DNA from: Rhodopirellula sp.
Lineage (GTDB): Bacteria > Planctomycetota > Planctomycetia > Pirellulales > Thermoguttaceae
DNA: 64,000 bases
NCBI GenBank assembly: GCA_012728855.1
Contig: JAAYEH010000704.1
Coordinates: 1 to 64,000, forward strand
Direction: 5' to 3'
Both the position numbers and the translations under genes were made by a program. Positions within the stretch are counted from its first letter, which is position 1, and every line of letters starts with the position of its first letter. Positions 1-9,280 of this stretch are shown here, in pieces. A model generated the notes under the pieces. It searched no databases. It was not told the DNA's origin and worked only from the letters and a program-made list of their open reading frames with translations.

Positions 1-300
1 CAACAGCAACACGGCAAGGCTTGGTTCAGTCCCCGGCGGCAGCTCTTTGAGCGTCTTCTCTATCCACCTCGACCTTACCACCACCTGGCGGTGTAACTGG
101 CTATGGACTTACGAAACGGACATCTAGTGGGCGAGGAAGACTCGTCTTGCCGGCTTCAACCCCAGGCCATCGGCCTACGCTCGCATGAGGTCGTCCCTTT
201 GGGCTATAGAGCAGTCTTTTCGCGTTTTCCGTAGTAATCGCCGCGAGTTGCTCTGGTTCCCATGCTGTGCAGTCATTGGCAACCCTTTCTTCCCAGTCGT
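1..300. other. Gene-poor left edge
   Basis: No recognisable gene lies before aat. Frame 1 from base 1 reads about 30 residues to a TAA at 91-93 (ending ...YHHLAV) and could be the C-terminus of a gene cut by the window edge. A 42-codon ORF from ATG 103 ends at a TAG near 230. Neither matches a family I know, and no tRNA or terminator is seen. Confidence 0.3.
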
Positions 301-981
301 TCAGTATTCAAGATGTGTACCGAAGGTTACCGGCAAATCGGCGGCCTCCTGGAGCCGGCGAAGGTAAACTTGCCGAGGAATCTCCACGGCGCCGAGCCTC
401 GCGGTATGGGGAGTACGTTGTTGAATGTCGAAGAGCCGATAGCCGCGGGCAAGCAAGTGCGCCACGAGGTACACCAGCGCCACCTTGGAAGCATCGCGAA
501 CCCGATAAAACTTCGACTCCGCCGCAAATAGCCCTCCCAACGACACGCCATAGGTTCCACCTGCGAGCAGGCCGTTGTGCCATACCTCAATGCTGTGCGC
601 ATGGCCCAGTTCAAACAGGCGAGTATACGCCTGGATCATCGCCGGAAACAACCAACTCGCCCCGGCGCGTCCGTTTTCACTAGCGCAGCCGCGGATAACG
701 CCGGGAAAATCGACATCGCAGGTGACCGAGAACTTTCCGCTGCGACACGTCCGGAGCAATCGCCGTGAGGCGTGGAAACCGTCCAGTTCGATGATGGCGC
801 GTGGGTCCGGCGACCACCAGGTCATCAGACTCACATCGCTGGTAAAGGGCCAGGGAAAGATGCCGTGGCGGTAGGCGTCCAAGAGCCACGGGGGAGTCAG
901 GCGGCCGCCAACGGCAACCATTCCGTCACGGTCGGCGGTTTCCGCCGGCGGAAAGAATCGGGAGGTGGGAAATGTGTTCAT
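301..981 (-). CDS. aat: Leucyl/phenylalanyl-tRNA--protein transferase
   Basis: This cytoplasmic enzyme of the N-end rule pathway moves Leu or Phe from aminoacyl-tRNA to proteins with an N-terminal Arg or Lys, marking them for ClpS/ClpAP. The 226-residue length is close to the family's usual ~230. The N-terminal block FFPPAETADRDGMVAVGG and the core GGTYGVSLGGLFAAESKF are the family signatures. The ATG at 981 has no good Shine-Dalgarno sequence, but the conserved block begins almost at once, so no alternative start is better. It diverges from tyrA across a 163-nt spacer that should hold both promoters. Confidence 0.95.
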   Translation of the reverse strand: MNTFPTSRFFPPAETADRDGMVAVGGRLTPPWLLDAYRHGIFPWPFTSDVSLMTWWSPDPRAIIELDGFHASRRLLRTCRSGKFSVTCDVDFPGVIRGCASENGRAGASWLFPAMIQAYTRLFELGHAHSIEVWHNGLLAGGTYGVSLGGLFAAESKFYRVRDASKVALVYLVAHLLARGYRLFDIQQRTPHTARLGAVEIPRQVYLRRLQEAADLPVTFGTHLEY

Positions 982-1144
982 CGGAGATTCGAGTCAGAAT
1001 GGGCTGGGAGTCCATTGTACCGCGCCGCCACCGCTTGCGTGACCAGACGCAGCCCCCCCTACTAAGCGGCCCCCCGCTTCAAACGGTTTCTCTTTTGCTA
1101 CAATTAGTCCGCTACGCTGAAGAATCCACAGGTCGGGAAGCCTT

Positions 1145-1990
1145 ATGAGACGGTACGATACGGTAGCCATCGTCGGGGTCGGGCTGATCGGCGGATCGAT
1201 CGGATTGGCGCTTCGCGAGCGCGGGCTGGCGAAGACGGTCATCGGGATCGGTCGTCGGCAGTCGAGTCTGCGCGCTGCCCGCCGGGTGGGCGCCGTGACG
1301 AATACCACAATCGATCTGGCAAAGGGGGTGGCCGACGCCGAACTCATCGTGATCGCGACGCCAGTCGCACGGATCGTCGAGCACGCGCTGCAGTCCGCCC
1401 AGACGTGTCCCGAGGGAGCCCTGATCACCGACGCCGGCAGCACCAAAGAGGCGATCGTCGAACAACTCGACGGAAGACTCCCCCGCAACTGCCGCTACCT
1501 GGGAAGCCATCCGTTGGCCGGCAGCGAAAAGGCCGGAGCATCTCATGCAACCGCCGACCTGTTCGAAGGCCGGGTCGCCATCCTCACCCCGACCGTCAAC
1601 ACCCACGCCGAGGATTTCGATCAGTTGGAGCAGTTCTGGTCGGACCTCGGATCCGTTGTGATCCAGATGGGCCCGGCAGACCACGACCGTGCCATGGCGG
1701 TGACGAGCCATTTGCCGCACGCCGTCGCCTCCGTGTTGGCCTCGATGCTGCCGGAGAGCTTGTTTCGCCTCACCGGCGCCGGCTTTCACGACACCACGCG
1801 GGTCGCCTGCGGCGACGCCGAACTTTGGAAACAGATCTTTGCCGCCAACCGTGCCAATCTCCTGGCCTGCCTCGACCAGTTCAGCCACCGCCTGCACGCC
1901 CTGCGATCCTCCCTGGAGCAGAACGACGCGGCCGCAGTCGAAGACATCCTCCGTCTAGCGAAGAAGAATCGAGATGCTTTGGGAAGTTGA
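1145..1990 (+). CDS. tyrA: Prephenate dehydrogenase
   Basis: NAD(P)-dependent prephenate or arogenate dehydrogenase of tyrosine synthesis. An N-terminal Rossmann fold carries GVGLIGGS (residues about 11-18). [10 protein letters not shown] and [12 protein letters not shown], the latter with the conserved substrate-binding His, follow, and a helical C-terminal domain begins around [10 protein letters not shown]. At 281 residues it is a monofunctional form with no chorismate mutase or ACT domain. Its stop overlaps the purL start by 17 nt, so the two are probably translationally coupled. Prephenate versus arogenate preference cannot be read from the sequence. Confidence 0.93.
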   Translation: MRRYDTVAIVGVGLIGGSIGLALRERGLAKTVIGIGRRQSSLRAARRVGAVTNTTIDLAKGVADAELIVIATPVARIVEHALQSAQTCPEGALITDAGSTKEAIVEQLDGRLPRNCRYLGSHPLAGSEKAGASHATADLFEGRVAILTPTVNTHAEDFDQLEQFWSDLGSVVIQMGPADHDRAMAVTSHLPHAVASVLASMLPESLFRLTGAGFHDTTRVACGDAELWKQIFAANRANLLACLDQFSHRLHALRSSLEQNDAAAVEDILRLAKKNRDALGS

Positions 1991-4900
1991 TATCTACCCC
2001 CGTGCGGGACATCCCGACCTGATCGGCAACCAAGTGTCGGCCGATGCTGCCGACCTGGGCTTGGCCGACGCGCCTCAAGTCACCGCCGCACGTGGCTATT
2101 TGATCCAGGGCGATTTGAGCCGCGAGCAAGTCGCTCGCATCGCCAATGAATTGCTGGCCGACGGCGTAGTCGAACGGACGGTCGTTGCGCCGGTGGGCGA
2201 TCCGTCGCTTGTCGAGGCACCCGAGGGCCGCTCCCACCTGATCCACGTCTTGCCCAAGCCGGGAGTCACCGATCCGGTAGCCCAGAGCGCCCTGTCGGCC
2301 ATCGCCGATTTCGGCATCGAAGCCCAAGCCGTCCGCACACTCAAGAAATACTGGATCACCCCGTTGCCCGACGAGCAGATTCGTCTGCTCTCGTCGAAGG
2401 TGCTGGCCAACGACGCTATCGAGCAGGTGATCGTCGGGCCGCTTTCTTTCTCCCATTTGGAATTGGGATCGCCGTACCAGTTCCAACCGATCACCGTGGC
2501 GATTCGCGGCATGGACGACGATGCGCTGGGGCGGCTGAGCCGCGAAGGCCAGCTCTACCTGTCGCTGGTCGAGATGCGGACGATCCAGGATCATTACCGC
2601 TCGCTCGACCGCGATCCGACCGATGCCGAGTTGGAGACGATTGCCCAGACATGGAGCGAGCATTGCAGCCATAAAACCCTTGCCGGCCGCATTCGCTATT
2701 GCGACGAGAATGGCCCGCGGCAGTGCGACAACATGCTCCGCGAGACCATCTTCGCCGCCACCGAGCAAATCCGCGCGGAACTCGCCGAGCGGGACTGGTG
2801 CGTGAGCGTCTTCCGCGACAACGCCGGCGTGATCCGCTTCGACGAGCAGTACAACGTCGTCTTCAAGGTCGAAACACACAACCATCCTTCTGCCCTGGAG
2901 CCGTACGGCGGGGCCAACACCGGCATCGGTGGCGTGATTCGCGATCCGATGGGCACCGGAATGGGCGCCAAACCGATCTGCAATACCGATGTCTTCTGCT
3001 TCGCCCCGCCCGACACCCCGGCCGACCGGTTGCCGCCGGGCGTTCTCCATCCCCGTCGCGTCATGAAGGGAGTTGTGGCCGGAGTGCGGGACTACGGAAA
3101 TCGCATGGGAATCCCGACCGTCAACGGCGCGATCTACTTCGACCCCCGCTACCTCGGCAATCCGCTCGTCTATTGCGGCAACGTCGGCCTGATCCCCCGC
3201 GAACTATCGAGCAAAGAGACCAAAGCCGGCGACCTGATCGTGACGATCGGTGGTCGGACGGGCCGCGACGGCATCCACGGCGCCACCTTCAGCTCCGCGG
3301 AATTGACCAGCCAAAGCGAATCGCTCTCCGGCGGCGCCGTGCAGATCGGTAATGCCATCACCGAGAAAATGGTGCTTGACGTGCTCCTGGTCGCCCGCGA
3401 CCGAACGCTGTACAACGCCGTCACCGACTGCGGCGCCGGCGGCTTCTCCAGCGCCGTCGGCGAGATGGGCGAAGAGATAGGCGCCGAGGTCTGGCTGGAG
3501 CGGGCGCCGCTGAAGTACGAAGGGCTTTCCTATACGGAAATCTGGATCTCGGAAGCCCAGGAGCGGATGATTCTGGCCGTGCCGCCGGAGAAATGGGACG
3601 AGTTGCACGCCCTCTGCCGATCCGAAGGCGTGGAAGCGACGGTGATCGGCCAATTCGTTCCCACCGGCCGCCTCGTCCTGAAGTACAACGACCATCAGGT
3701 CGCCGATCTCTCGATGCAGTTCCTCCACGGTGGTCGCCCACCGGTTGTTCGCGAGGCCGTCTACAACCCGCCGGCCCCGCGAAGACTGACGCTTCCGCCC
3801 GGCGACTCCTGGGACCACACCCCATCGCTGAAGCGGATTCTCAGTTCGCTGAACGTGGCGAGCAAGCATTGGGTGATCCGGCAGTACGACCACGAGGTAC
3901 AGGGTGGCAGCGCGATCAAGCCGCTGGTCGGCGTGGCGAACGACGGCCCGAGCGATGCCGCCGTCGTCAGGCCGGTCTTAACATCGCGGCGAGGTCTGGT
4001 GATCGCCTGCGGCATGAACCCCTGTTACGGCGACCTGGACACCTACTGGATGGCCGCCAGCGCCATCGACGAGGCGGTGCGGAACTGCGTGGCGGTGGGC
4101 GCCGATCCGCGGCGGATCGCCATCCTCGACAACTTCTGCTGGGGCAACACCGAGCGGCCGGAAACGCTCGGCTCCCTGGTCCGTGCCGCGTTGGCCTGCC
4201 ACGATGTGGCCGTGGCCTATCAGACGCCGTTCATCAGCGGCAAAGACAGTCTCAACAATGAATTCCGGCACGAAAACGCCGGCGAACCGATTTCGATCCC
4301 GCCGTCGCTGTTGATCAGCGCTATCGGTCAGATCGACGACGTGGCCCGCTGTGTGAGCATGGACCTGAAGCAGTCGGGCAACTGCCTCTATCTGGTCGGC
4401 CTGACCAGCGAAGAGTTGGGCGGATCCCACTACGCGTTGATTCTGGGGAAGCGGGGCGGACAGGTTCCGCAAGTCGCCTCGCAACGAGCCCGCGAGATCT
4501 TCCTCTCCCTGCACCGCGCCATGGAGGCCGGGCTGGTCCGCGCCTGCCACGACCTCAGCGAAGGCGGGCTGGCGGTGGCCGCTGCCGAGATGGCCTTCGC
4601 CGGCGGACTCGGCGCTCAAATCGAACTCGGCCGCGTGCCGCAGAACATCACGATCGACGACCCATCCCAGGCCGACGCGACGGCCCTCGCCCGGCGACTC
4701 CGCAGGCAGGAAATCCATCCACTCTCGACCTACGCCCCTGCCAACGCTGTGTTGCTGTTCAGCGAGTCGAACACGCGGTTTCTCTGCGAGGTCCGGCCTG
4801 AGGACGGCGAAGCCTTCGAAGCGACGATGGCCGGCCTGCCCCACGCCATGATCGGCGAAGTTTCCGACAGCGGAGTCCTCCAGATCATGGGAATCCCCCG

Positions 4901-5012
4901 CCCAATGACCGACGACGAGTCCGGCCGCATCGAGCTAGTCACGCCCTTGGTGATCGAAGCCGACATCGCCCAACTCAAAACCGCCTGGCAAAAGCCGCTT
5001 AACTGGCAGTGA
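1974..5012 (+). CDS. purL: Phosphoribosylformylglycinamidine synthase, PurS-PurS-PurL fusion
   Basis: Catalyses ATP-dependent FGAR to FGAM conversion in de novo purine synthesis, using ammonia from PurQ. At 1012 residues it lies between the small PurL (~740, with separate PurS) and the large one-piece enzyme (~1300). Residues about 1-165 contain two PurS-like alpha/beta repeats, the second being [20 protein letters not shown]. The synthetase part follows, with [48 protein letters not shown] and [20 protein letters not shown]. No glutaminase domain is fused, and purQ follows 83 nt downstream. The start overlaps the tyrA end. Confidence 0.95.
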   Translation: MLWEVDIYPRAGHPDLIGNQVSADAADLGLADAPQVTAARGYLIQGDLSREQVARIANELLADGVVERTVVAPVGDPSLVEAPEGRSHLIHVLPKPGVTDPVAQSALSAIADFGIEAQAVRTLKKYWITPLPDEQIRLLSSKVLANDAIEQVIVGPLSFSHLELGSPYQFQPITVAIRGMDDDALGRLSREGQLYLSLVEMRTIQDHYRSLDRDPTDAELETIAQTWSEHCSHKTLAGRIRYCDENGPRQCDNMLRETIFAATEQIRAELAERDWCVSVFRDNAGVIRFDEQYNVVFKVETHNHPSALEPYGGANTGIGGVIRDPMGTGMGAKPICNTDVFCFAPPDTPADRLPPGVLHPRRVMKGVVAGVRDYGNRMGIPTVNGAIYFDPRYLGNPLVYCGNVGLIPRELSSKETKAGDLIVTIGGRTGRDGIHGATFSSAELTSQSESLSGGAVQIGNAITEKMVLDVLLVARDRTLYNAVTDCGAGGFSSAVGEMGEEIGAEVWLERAPLKYEGLSYTEIWISEAQERMILAVPPEKWDELHALCRSEGVEATVIGQFVPTGRLVLKYNDHQVADLSMQFLHGGRPPVVREAVYNPPAPRRLTLPPGDSWDHTPSLKRILSSLNVASKHWVIRQYDHEVQGGSAIKPLVGVANDGPSDAAVVRPVLTSRRGLVIACGMNPCYGDLDTYWMAASAIDEAVRNCVAVGADPRRIAILDNFCWGNTERPETLGSLVRAALACHDVAVAYQTPFISGKDSLNNEFRHENAGEPISIPPSLLISAIGQIDDVARCVSMDLKQSGNCLYLVGLTSEELGGSHYALILGKRGGQVPQVASQRAREIFLSLHRAMEAGLVRACHDLSEGGLAVAAAEMAFAGGLGAQIELGRVPQNITIDDPSQADATALARRLRRQEIHPLSTYAPANAVLLFSESNTRFLCEVRPEDGEAFEATMAGLPHAMIGEVSDSGVLQIMGIPRPMTDDESGRIELVTPLVIEADIAQLKTAWQKPLNWQ

Positions 5013-5014
5013 AG

Positions 5015-5102
5015 AGTCCAGAGTCGAGAGTCCAGAACCAAACCTTCGACCGCCGCCCTGGCTCCTGATGACCAATGACCAATGACCAATGACAAATGAC
5101 AA
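5015..5102 (+). repeat. Tandem heptamer repeat across the purQ start
   Basis: Five contiguous copies of a 7-nt unit (three ATGACCA, two ATGACAA) run from 5068 to 5102, each contributing an ATG; the last ATG (5096) is the purQ start. A purine-rich direct repeat built on GAGTCCAGA precedes it at about 5017-5039. The unit length is not a multiple of three, so successive ATGs fall in different frames. Confidence 0.85.
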
Positions 5103-5890
5103 ATTCCCACCCCAACGTATTGATTCTGCGCGCCCCGGGCACAAACTGCGACCGCGAAACCGCGTACGCCTTTGAACAAGCCGGTGCCGGCGTGGAATTA
5201 GTCCATGTCAATCGCGTGCTGGAACAGCCCGGCCTCTTCGACCGATTTCAGATCCTCTGCATCCCGGGCGGATTCAGTTACGGCGACGACGTGGCGGCCG
5301 GTCGCATTTTCGCCAATCAGTTCCGACACCATCTCGATGAGCAACTGAACCGTTTCAAAGACGCGGGGAAGATCATCCTGGGTATCTGCAACGGTTTTCA
5401 GGTGCTGCTCAAGTCCGGGGTGCTGCTGGAGGAGACGCCCGAGACCGGCCCGCCGGCCACACTCACCTGGAATGATTCCGGCCGATTCGAAGACCGCTGG
5501 GTGCAATTAAGTGCGGGCCAGTCGGATTGCGTCCTGTTGCGCGGGATCGAGTCGATGTATCTGCCGGTCGCTCATGCCGAAGGGAAGTTCGTCACCAGAG
5601 ATGAGGGCGTGTTGGCCGCCTTGGACCGCGGCAAACAATTGGCTCTGCGTTATCGTTGCCAGGTCGTCCCGGCGAACGCCGATGGGCCGGTTCCCTACCC
5701 GGACAATCCCAACGGATCGGTAGCCGACATCGCGGGAGTCTGCGACACGACCGGCAGAGTCCTCGGCTTGATGCCGCATCCCGAGCGGCACATCGACCGC
5801 ACTCAACATCCCCGTTGGACCCGAGGCGAAGGCCGCCAGCCCGGCGACGGAATGCAGATCTTCCTCAACGCCGTCGAATACTTTGCGTAG
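5096..5890 (+). CDS. purQ: Phosphoribosylformylglycinamidine synthase, glutaminase subunit
   Basis: Class I glutamine amidotransferase that releases ammonia for PurL. The nucleophile is Cys98 in GICNGFQVLL and the catalytic His lies in MPHPERH near residue 226. PGGFSYGDDVAAGRIF forms the oxyanion region. The 264-residue length is typical of the longer PurQ form. The start at 5096 is the last of five ATGs in a heptamer array and the only one in frame close to the conserved VLILRAPGTNCDRE strand. No clear Shine-Dalgarno sequence is present because the repeat occupies that position. Confidence 0.95.
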   Translation: MTNSHPNVLILRAPGTNCDRETAYAFEQAGAGVELVHVNRVLEQPGLFDRFQILCIPGGFSYGDDVAAGRIFANQFRHHLDEQLNRFKDAGKIILGICNGFQVLLKSGVLLEETPETGPPATLTWNDSGRFEDRWVQLSAGQSDCVLLRGIESMYLPVAHAEGKFVTRDEGVLAALDRGKQLALRYRCQVVPANADGPVPYPDNPNGSVADIAGVCDTTGRVLGLMPHPERHIDRTQHPRWTRGEGRQPGDGMQIFLNAVEYFA

Positions 5891-5901
5891 TGCCGCCGCA
5901 T

Positions 5902-6474
5902 CTAATCGAAAATCCCCGCACCGAAACCTCCGCGGGGCGGGCGCGCGGCATGTTGAGACTGACGCACGGGCCCCTTGTGCGGCCCGCGGGGCTTCTCCGC
6001 TTGCTGAAATTGCGCCGGTTCCATCGTGTGTTGCGGTTGCTGGATCTCTTCGATTTCCTCGTGATCGAGGTCGTCGTAGCGTGAGACGTACCCCGGCTCG
6101 CTGGCACGTTCCTTTTCTTCCTCGAACGACTCGATCACACGCTGCTGGATCATCTCGCGGCAGGCCGAGTTGATCGGGTGCACGATATCGGCGTAGAGCT
6201 TCGTCCTCCCCTCGTCGTCGCGAAGGCCCTGGCTCTCACGCAGCCCCGCCCCGCACTGGTTGCAGTACGCTGCGCGAAGATGGTTCTTCGAGCGACACTG
6301 CGGGCAGTGCGCGGTGAGCTTGCGGCTGGGCATGGCTACAAACGGGCCGTTGGCGCCCTCAATGATCTTCAGATCACGAACCACGAAGCTGTCGTCGAAG
6401 GTGATCGAGCAAAACGCTTTCAGCCGTTCTCCCGGCTCCTCCATGAGCTTGATGCGAACCTCGGTGATCTCCAC
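5902..6474 (-). CDS. spoVG: SpoVG-family RNA/DNA-binding regulator with zinc ribbon
   Basis: Residues about 1-55 are a SpoVG domain ([20 protein letters not shown], then [19 protein letters not shown]), a small nucleic-acid-binding regulator. It is unusual in carrying a four-Cys zinc-ribbon-like segment ([19 protein letters not shown]) and a charged, glutamine-rich tail. This gives about 190 residues where SpoVG is normally 85-100. The ORF track starts at ATG 6480, but AAGGAGA abuts that ATG. The GTG two codons later (6474) gives the canonical [10 protein letters not shown] and a 7-nt spacer, so I prefer it. It lies 27 nt downstream of ispE, a pairing also seen around Bacillus spoVG. Confidence 0.88.
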   Translation of the reverse strand: MEITEVRIKLMEEPGERLKAFCSITFDDSFVVRDLKIIEGANGPFVAMPSRKLTAHCPQCRSKNHLRAAYCNQCGAGLRESQGLRDDEGRTKLYADIVHPINSACREMIQQRVIESFEEEKERASEPGYVSRYDDLDHEEIEEIQQPQHTMEPAQFQQAEKPRGPHKGPVRQSQHAARPPRGGFGAGIFD

Positions 6475-6480
6475 GGCCAT

Positions 6481-6487
6481 TCTCCTT
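6481..6487 (-). promoter_or_regulatory. Shine-Dalgarno site deciding the spoVG start
   Basis: AAGGAGA on the minus strand directly abuts ATG 6480, which is too close to serve it, but stands 6-7 nt from GTG 6474. This argues for the GTG start. Confidence 0.6.
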
Positions 6488-6501
6488 GCGAAACGGGCTT
6501 T

Positions 6502-7410
6502 CTAGAGGCTACCTCGGACTGCAAAGGCAATTCCGACTCCGTTGGCTTCCAACCGATTGGCCACCCGCCGAGCGTGCCGCTGGTGGCGGCAAATCCCAAA
6601 GTAGCAGGTTCCGCTGCCACTCATCTGATGGCCCAGGCAATCCATCCGCCCCATCTCCTGGCGGAGCCGCCGGATCCAGGGCGACAGGGTTTCCGCGGCC
6701 GACTCGAGGCGATTGAACAACAGTCGCCCGGCCCGTCCCAAATCCCCGCGACGCAGTGCTTCCAACAACGGCGCCATCGGTCGCGGCGGATCGCCCGTCT
6801 GACATATTCTATACACGGCAGCCGTCGACAAACCGGCCGGTGGCCGCACTACGACAAGATGCAGGTTGCCGAAGCCGCCCAACGGGTCAACCAACTCGCC
6901 GCGGCCGCGGCAAACGGCAGCCCCCCGGGCAAAAAAAAGCGGCACATCGCTTCCCAATTCGGCACCCAGCTCCGCCAGTCGCTGATCGGACCACCCCAGC
7001 CGCCATCCCGCATTAGCCGCCACCAGGGCAGCAGCGGCATCGCTCGAGCCACCCCCTAGCCCGGCGGCGGATGGGATCCGTTTCACCAAGTGGACAGCAG
7101 CGCCGCCATCGACGCCGGCGCGACGCCTGAGCAGGTTGACCGCCCGGACAACTAGATTCTCCGGACCCTCCGGCACCACGTCATCGCCCGCGGCAGAGGC
7201 GGCGCTTGGGGCCACGAGACGTCGGCAAGTGAAGTCGATCCGCGGGGCCGAACTCTCGCGAAAGAACAACGTGTCGCAGAGAGTAATCGGCGTCACCAGG
7301 GTCTCGATGTCGTGATACCCGTCCTCACGCTTCCCCAGCACCTCAAAGAAAAGATTGACTTTCGCAGGTGCCTGGACGACGAAGCCTGAGGGTGACCGGT
7401 GGAGGTGCAT
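6502..7410 (-). CDS. ispE: 4-diphosphocytidyl-2-C-methyl-D-erythritol kinase
   Basis: GHMP-family kinase that phosphorylates CDP-methylerythritol in the MEP isoprenoid pathway. It shows PAKVNLFFEVLGKREDGYHDIETL at the N-terminus, the ATP loop PSAAGLGGGSSDAAAAL near residue 115, and the C-terminal MSGSGTCYFGI glycine motif. The 302-residue length is usual. The ATG at 7410 is preceded by AAGG with almost no spacer. It is the first gene of an ispE-spoVG pair, and the 209-nt spacer to dedA should hold its promoter. Confidence 0.95.
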   Translation of the reverse strand: MHLHRSPSGFVVQAPAKVNLFFEVLGKREDGYHDIETLVTPITLCDTLFFRESSAPRIDFTCRRLVAPSAASAAGDDVVPEGPENLVVRAVNLLRRRAGVDGGAAVHLVKRIPSAAGLGGGSSDAAAALVAANAGWRLGWSDQRLAELGAELGSDVPLFFARGAAVCRGRGELVDPLGGFGNLHLVVVRPPAGLSTAAVYRICQTGDPPRPMAPLLEALRRGDLGRAGRLLFNRLESAAETLSPWIRRLRQEMGRMDCLGHQMSGSGTCYFGICRHQRHARRVANRLEANGVGIAFAVRGSL

Positions 7411-7619
7411 CCTTGGTGCCTTTCCGGGCCTTTCCCAAAAGATCGGAAGAATTTCCGAACCTTTCTCGGGAGAGGCATATACCCACTAAGCCACCTGCCG
7501 ATTCTATCGGGGCCGTAGGCCAAGGTCAATCGGGGACGGAGCGCAGTGCAAGCAATCAAGCGGAGGTTTTATCCGCAATCGCCTGCAAAACCAAGAACTA
7601 GACAGAATAGGCTGTTTGC

Positions 7620-8267
7620 TTAAGATGCGCGGGCAGAGCGACCTTTGAGTATCTCTAAGGCGATGGGCAGCACGGAAAGGAAAACGATCGCCAGGATGAC
7701 GAGCGTGAAATTCTTTTGCACCACCTCGCGAGTGCCGAACAAATAACCCACAGAAACGAATAAGGCCACCCAGAGGATGCCGCCGAGCACATTATAGGCG
7801 AGAAAGCGGCGGTAGTTCATCGCTCCCACCCCGGCCACGAAGGGCGCAAAAGTCCGCACGATGGGGACGAACCGCGCCAGGATGATCGTCTTTCCCCCGT
7901 GGCGTTCGTAGAACTCGTGGGTGCGATCGAGATGCTTCTTCTTGAGAAAGCGGAAATTACCGCTGAAGGCCGGAGGGCCGATATAGTGCCCCAACCAATA
8001 GTTCACCGTATCGCCGAGAATAGCCGCCGCGGAGAGCAACACCACGAGTGTGCCCGGCTCCAGCGGCGAATCAGGACGTCCGGCCAGAGCGCCGGCCGCA
8101 AACAAGAGCGAATCGCCCGGCAAGAACGGCGTGATCACCAGCCCCGTTTCGCAGAAGATGATCGTGAACAGGATCAGGTATGTCCAGATCCCGTACTGCT
8201 GGATGAGCACGTCGAGGTGTTTGTCGACGTGAAGAAACAGGTCGATCAACCCGCCGAGCCATTCCAT
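7620..8267 (-). CDS. DedA-family (SNARE-associated/VTT) membrane protein
   Basis: Polytopic inner-membrane protein of the DedA family, implicated elsewhere in lipid flipping and envelope homeostasis. FCETGLVITPFLPGDSLLFAAGAL, the GDTVNYWLGHYIG segment and KTIILARFVPIVRTFAPFVAGVGAM are family hallmarks, the last containing the conserved Arg pair region. The ORF track runs to 8384, but its first 39 codons read through intergenic repeats. The ATG at 8267 (MEWLGGLIDLF) has GAGG 8 nt upstream and gives 215 residues, normal for the family. Confidence 0.92.
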   Translation of the reverse strand: MEWLGGLIDLFLHVDKHLDVLIQQYGIWTYLILFTIIFCETGLVITPFLPGDSLLFAAGALAGRPDSPLEPGTLVVLLSAAAILGDTVNYWLGHYIGPPAFSGNFRFLKKKHLDRTHEFYERHGGKTIILARFVPIVRTFAPFVAGVGAMNYRRFLAYNVLGGILWVALFVSVGYLFGTREVVQKNFTLVILAIVFLSVLPIALEILKGRSARAS

Positions 8268-8280
8268 GTGCGCCGCCTCG

Positions 8281-8400
8281 AGAGGATTGTGTGGAGTGTT
8301 GGAGTGACGGAGTATTGGTAGGTGCGAGGGCAGGAAGGTTGGAAGGTTCAGTGCAGACAGCGCCGAACCTCTCTTTTCCATCACTCCATCACTCCACTCC
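8281..8400 (-). repeat. Low-complexity intergenic direct repeats
   Basis: Between dedA and ilvE, the minus strand repeats ACTCCATC and ACTCC units and contains a doubled AACCTTCC. The track's long DedA N-terminus (SALNLPTFLPSHLPILRHSN) is an artefact of this stretch. Confidence 0.6.
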
Positions 8401-9255
8401 CCGCCGAGTCAGCTTCTTGAACAGGTCGATCAACTGCCGCGTGAGAGGCCCCGGAACGCCGTCGCCGATCGAGCGGCTGTCGACCTTCACGACCGGCACC
8501 ACTTCGGCCGCCGTGCCGGTCAGGAAGCACTCGTCGGCGATGTAGACGTCGTGCTTCGTCAGCGGCACTTCGCGAACCTCGATGCCGGCCTCGCGGGCCA
8601 ATTCAATCACGGCGTCGCGGGTGACGCCCTCGAGGATGCCGGCTTCGTTGGGCGGCGTGAGCAGGCGGCCGCCGCGGACAAGAAAGATGTTATCGCCCGT
8701 ACACTCGGCGACCTCGCCCTTGTGGTTGAGCATTAGCGCCTCGATGCAGCCAGCCTGTAGGCCCTCGATCTTGGCGAGGATGTTGTTCAAGTAATTGAGC
8801 GACTTGATCCGCGGGCTCAACGCTGCCGGATGGTTGCGGACCGTGCTGACCGTGATGATCTCCAGCCCTTTCTGGTAAAGCTCTTCCGGGTACAGCGCGA
8901 TGCGGTCGGTGATCACGATCACCTGGGGATCGCTGCAACGGTTGGGATCCAGGCCGAGACTGCCGGAGCCGCGGGTGACAACCACGCGGATATATCCGTC
9001 CTGGAGGCCGTTGGCCTGGAGCGTTGCTTCGATCGCCTGGGCCATATCCTCCTTGGAAACGGGGATGGTCAGCCAGATTGCCTTGGCGGAATCCCATAGT
9101 CGGTCGAGATGCCGGCGGAGCCGGAAGACCTTGCCGCCGTAGCTGCGGATGCCTTCGAAGACGCCGTCGCCGTAGAGCAGTCCGTGGTCGTAGACGCTGA
9201 CCTTGGCGTTTTCCTTGTCGTAGAGCTTTCCGTTGATCCAGATCTTGAGAGACAT
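8389..9255 (-). CDS. ilvE: Branched-chain amino acid aminotransferase
   Basis: PLP class IV aminotransferase that interconverts Leu, Ile and Val with their 2-oxo acids. It begins with the family segment IWINGKLYDKENAKVSVYDHGLLYGDGVFEGIR. The PLP lysine is in IKSLNYLNNILAK near residue 155, and GDNIFLVRGG and TKHDVYIADECFLTGTAAEVVPV follow. The 288-residue length is normal for the shorter form. It lies 25 nt downstream of the LolD-like gene, so it may be the last gene of the lysS operon. A D-amino-acid or aminodeoxychorismate activity is possible for class IV enzymes, but the motifs fit IlvE best. Confidence 0.92.
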   Translation of the reverse strand: MSLKIWINGKLYDKENAKVSVYDHGLLYGDGVFEGIRSYGGKVFRLRRHLDRLWDSAKAIWLTIPVSKEDMAQAIEATLQANGLQDGYIRVVVTRGSGSLGLDPNRCSDPQVIVITDRIALYPEELYQKGLEIITVSTVRNHPAALSPRIKSLNYLNNILAKIEGLQAGCIEALMLNHKGEVAECTGDNIFLVRGGRLLTPPNEAGILEGVTRDAVIELAREAGIEVREVPLTKHDVYIADECFLTGTAAEVVPVVKVDSRSIGDGVPGPLTRQLIDLFKKLTRRGVE

Positions 9256-9280
9256 GGCAATTTCGCGCGGTGTGAGTGAG

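Noticed and set aside
5068-5102. CRISPR-like array
   Set aside because: Units are contiguous 7-mers without spacers, so this is a simple tandem repeat.
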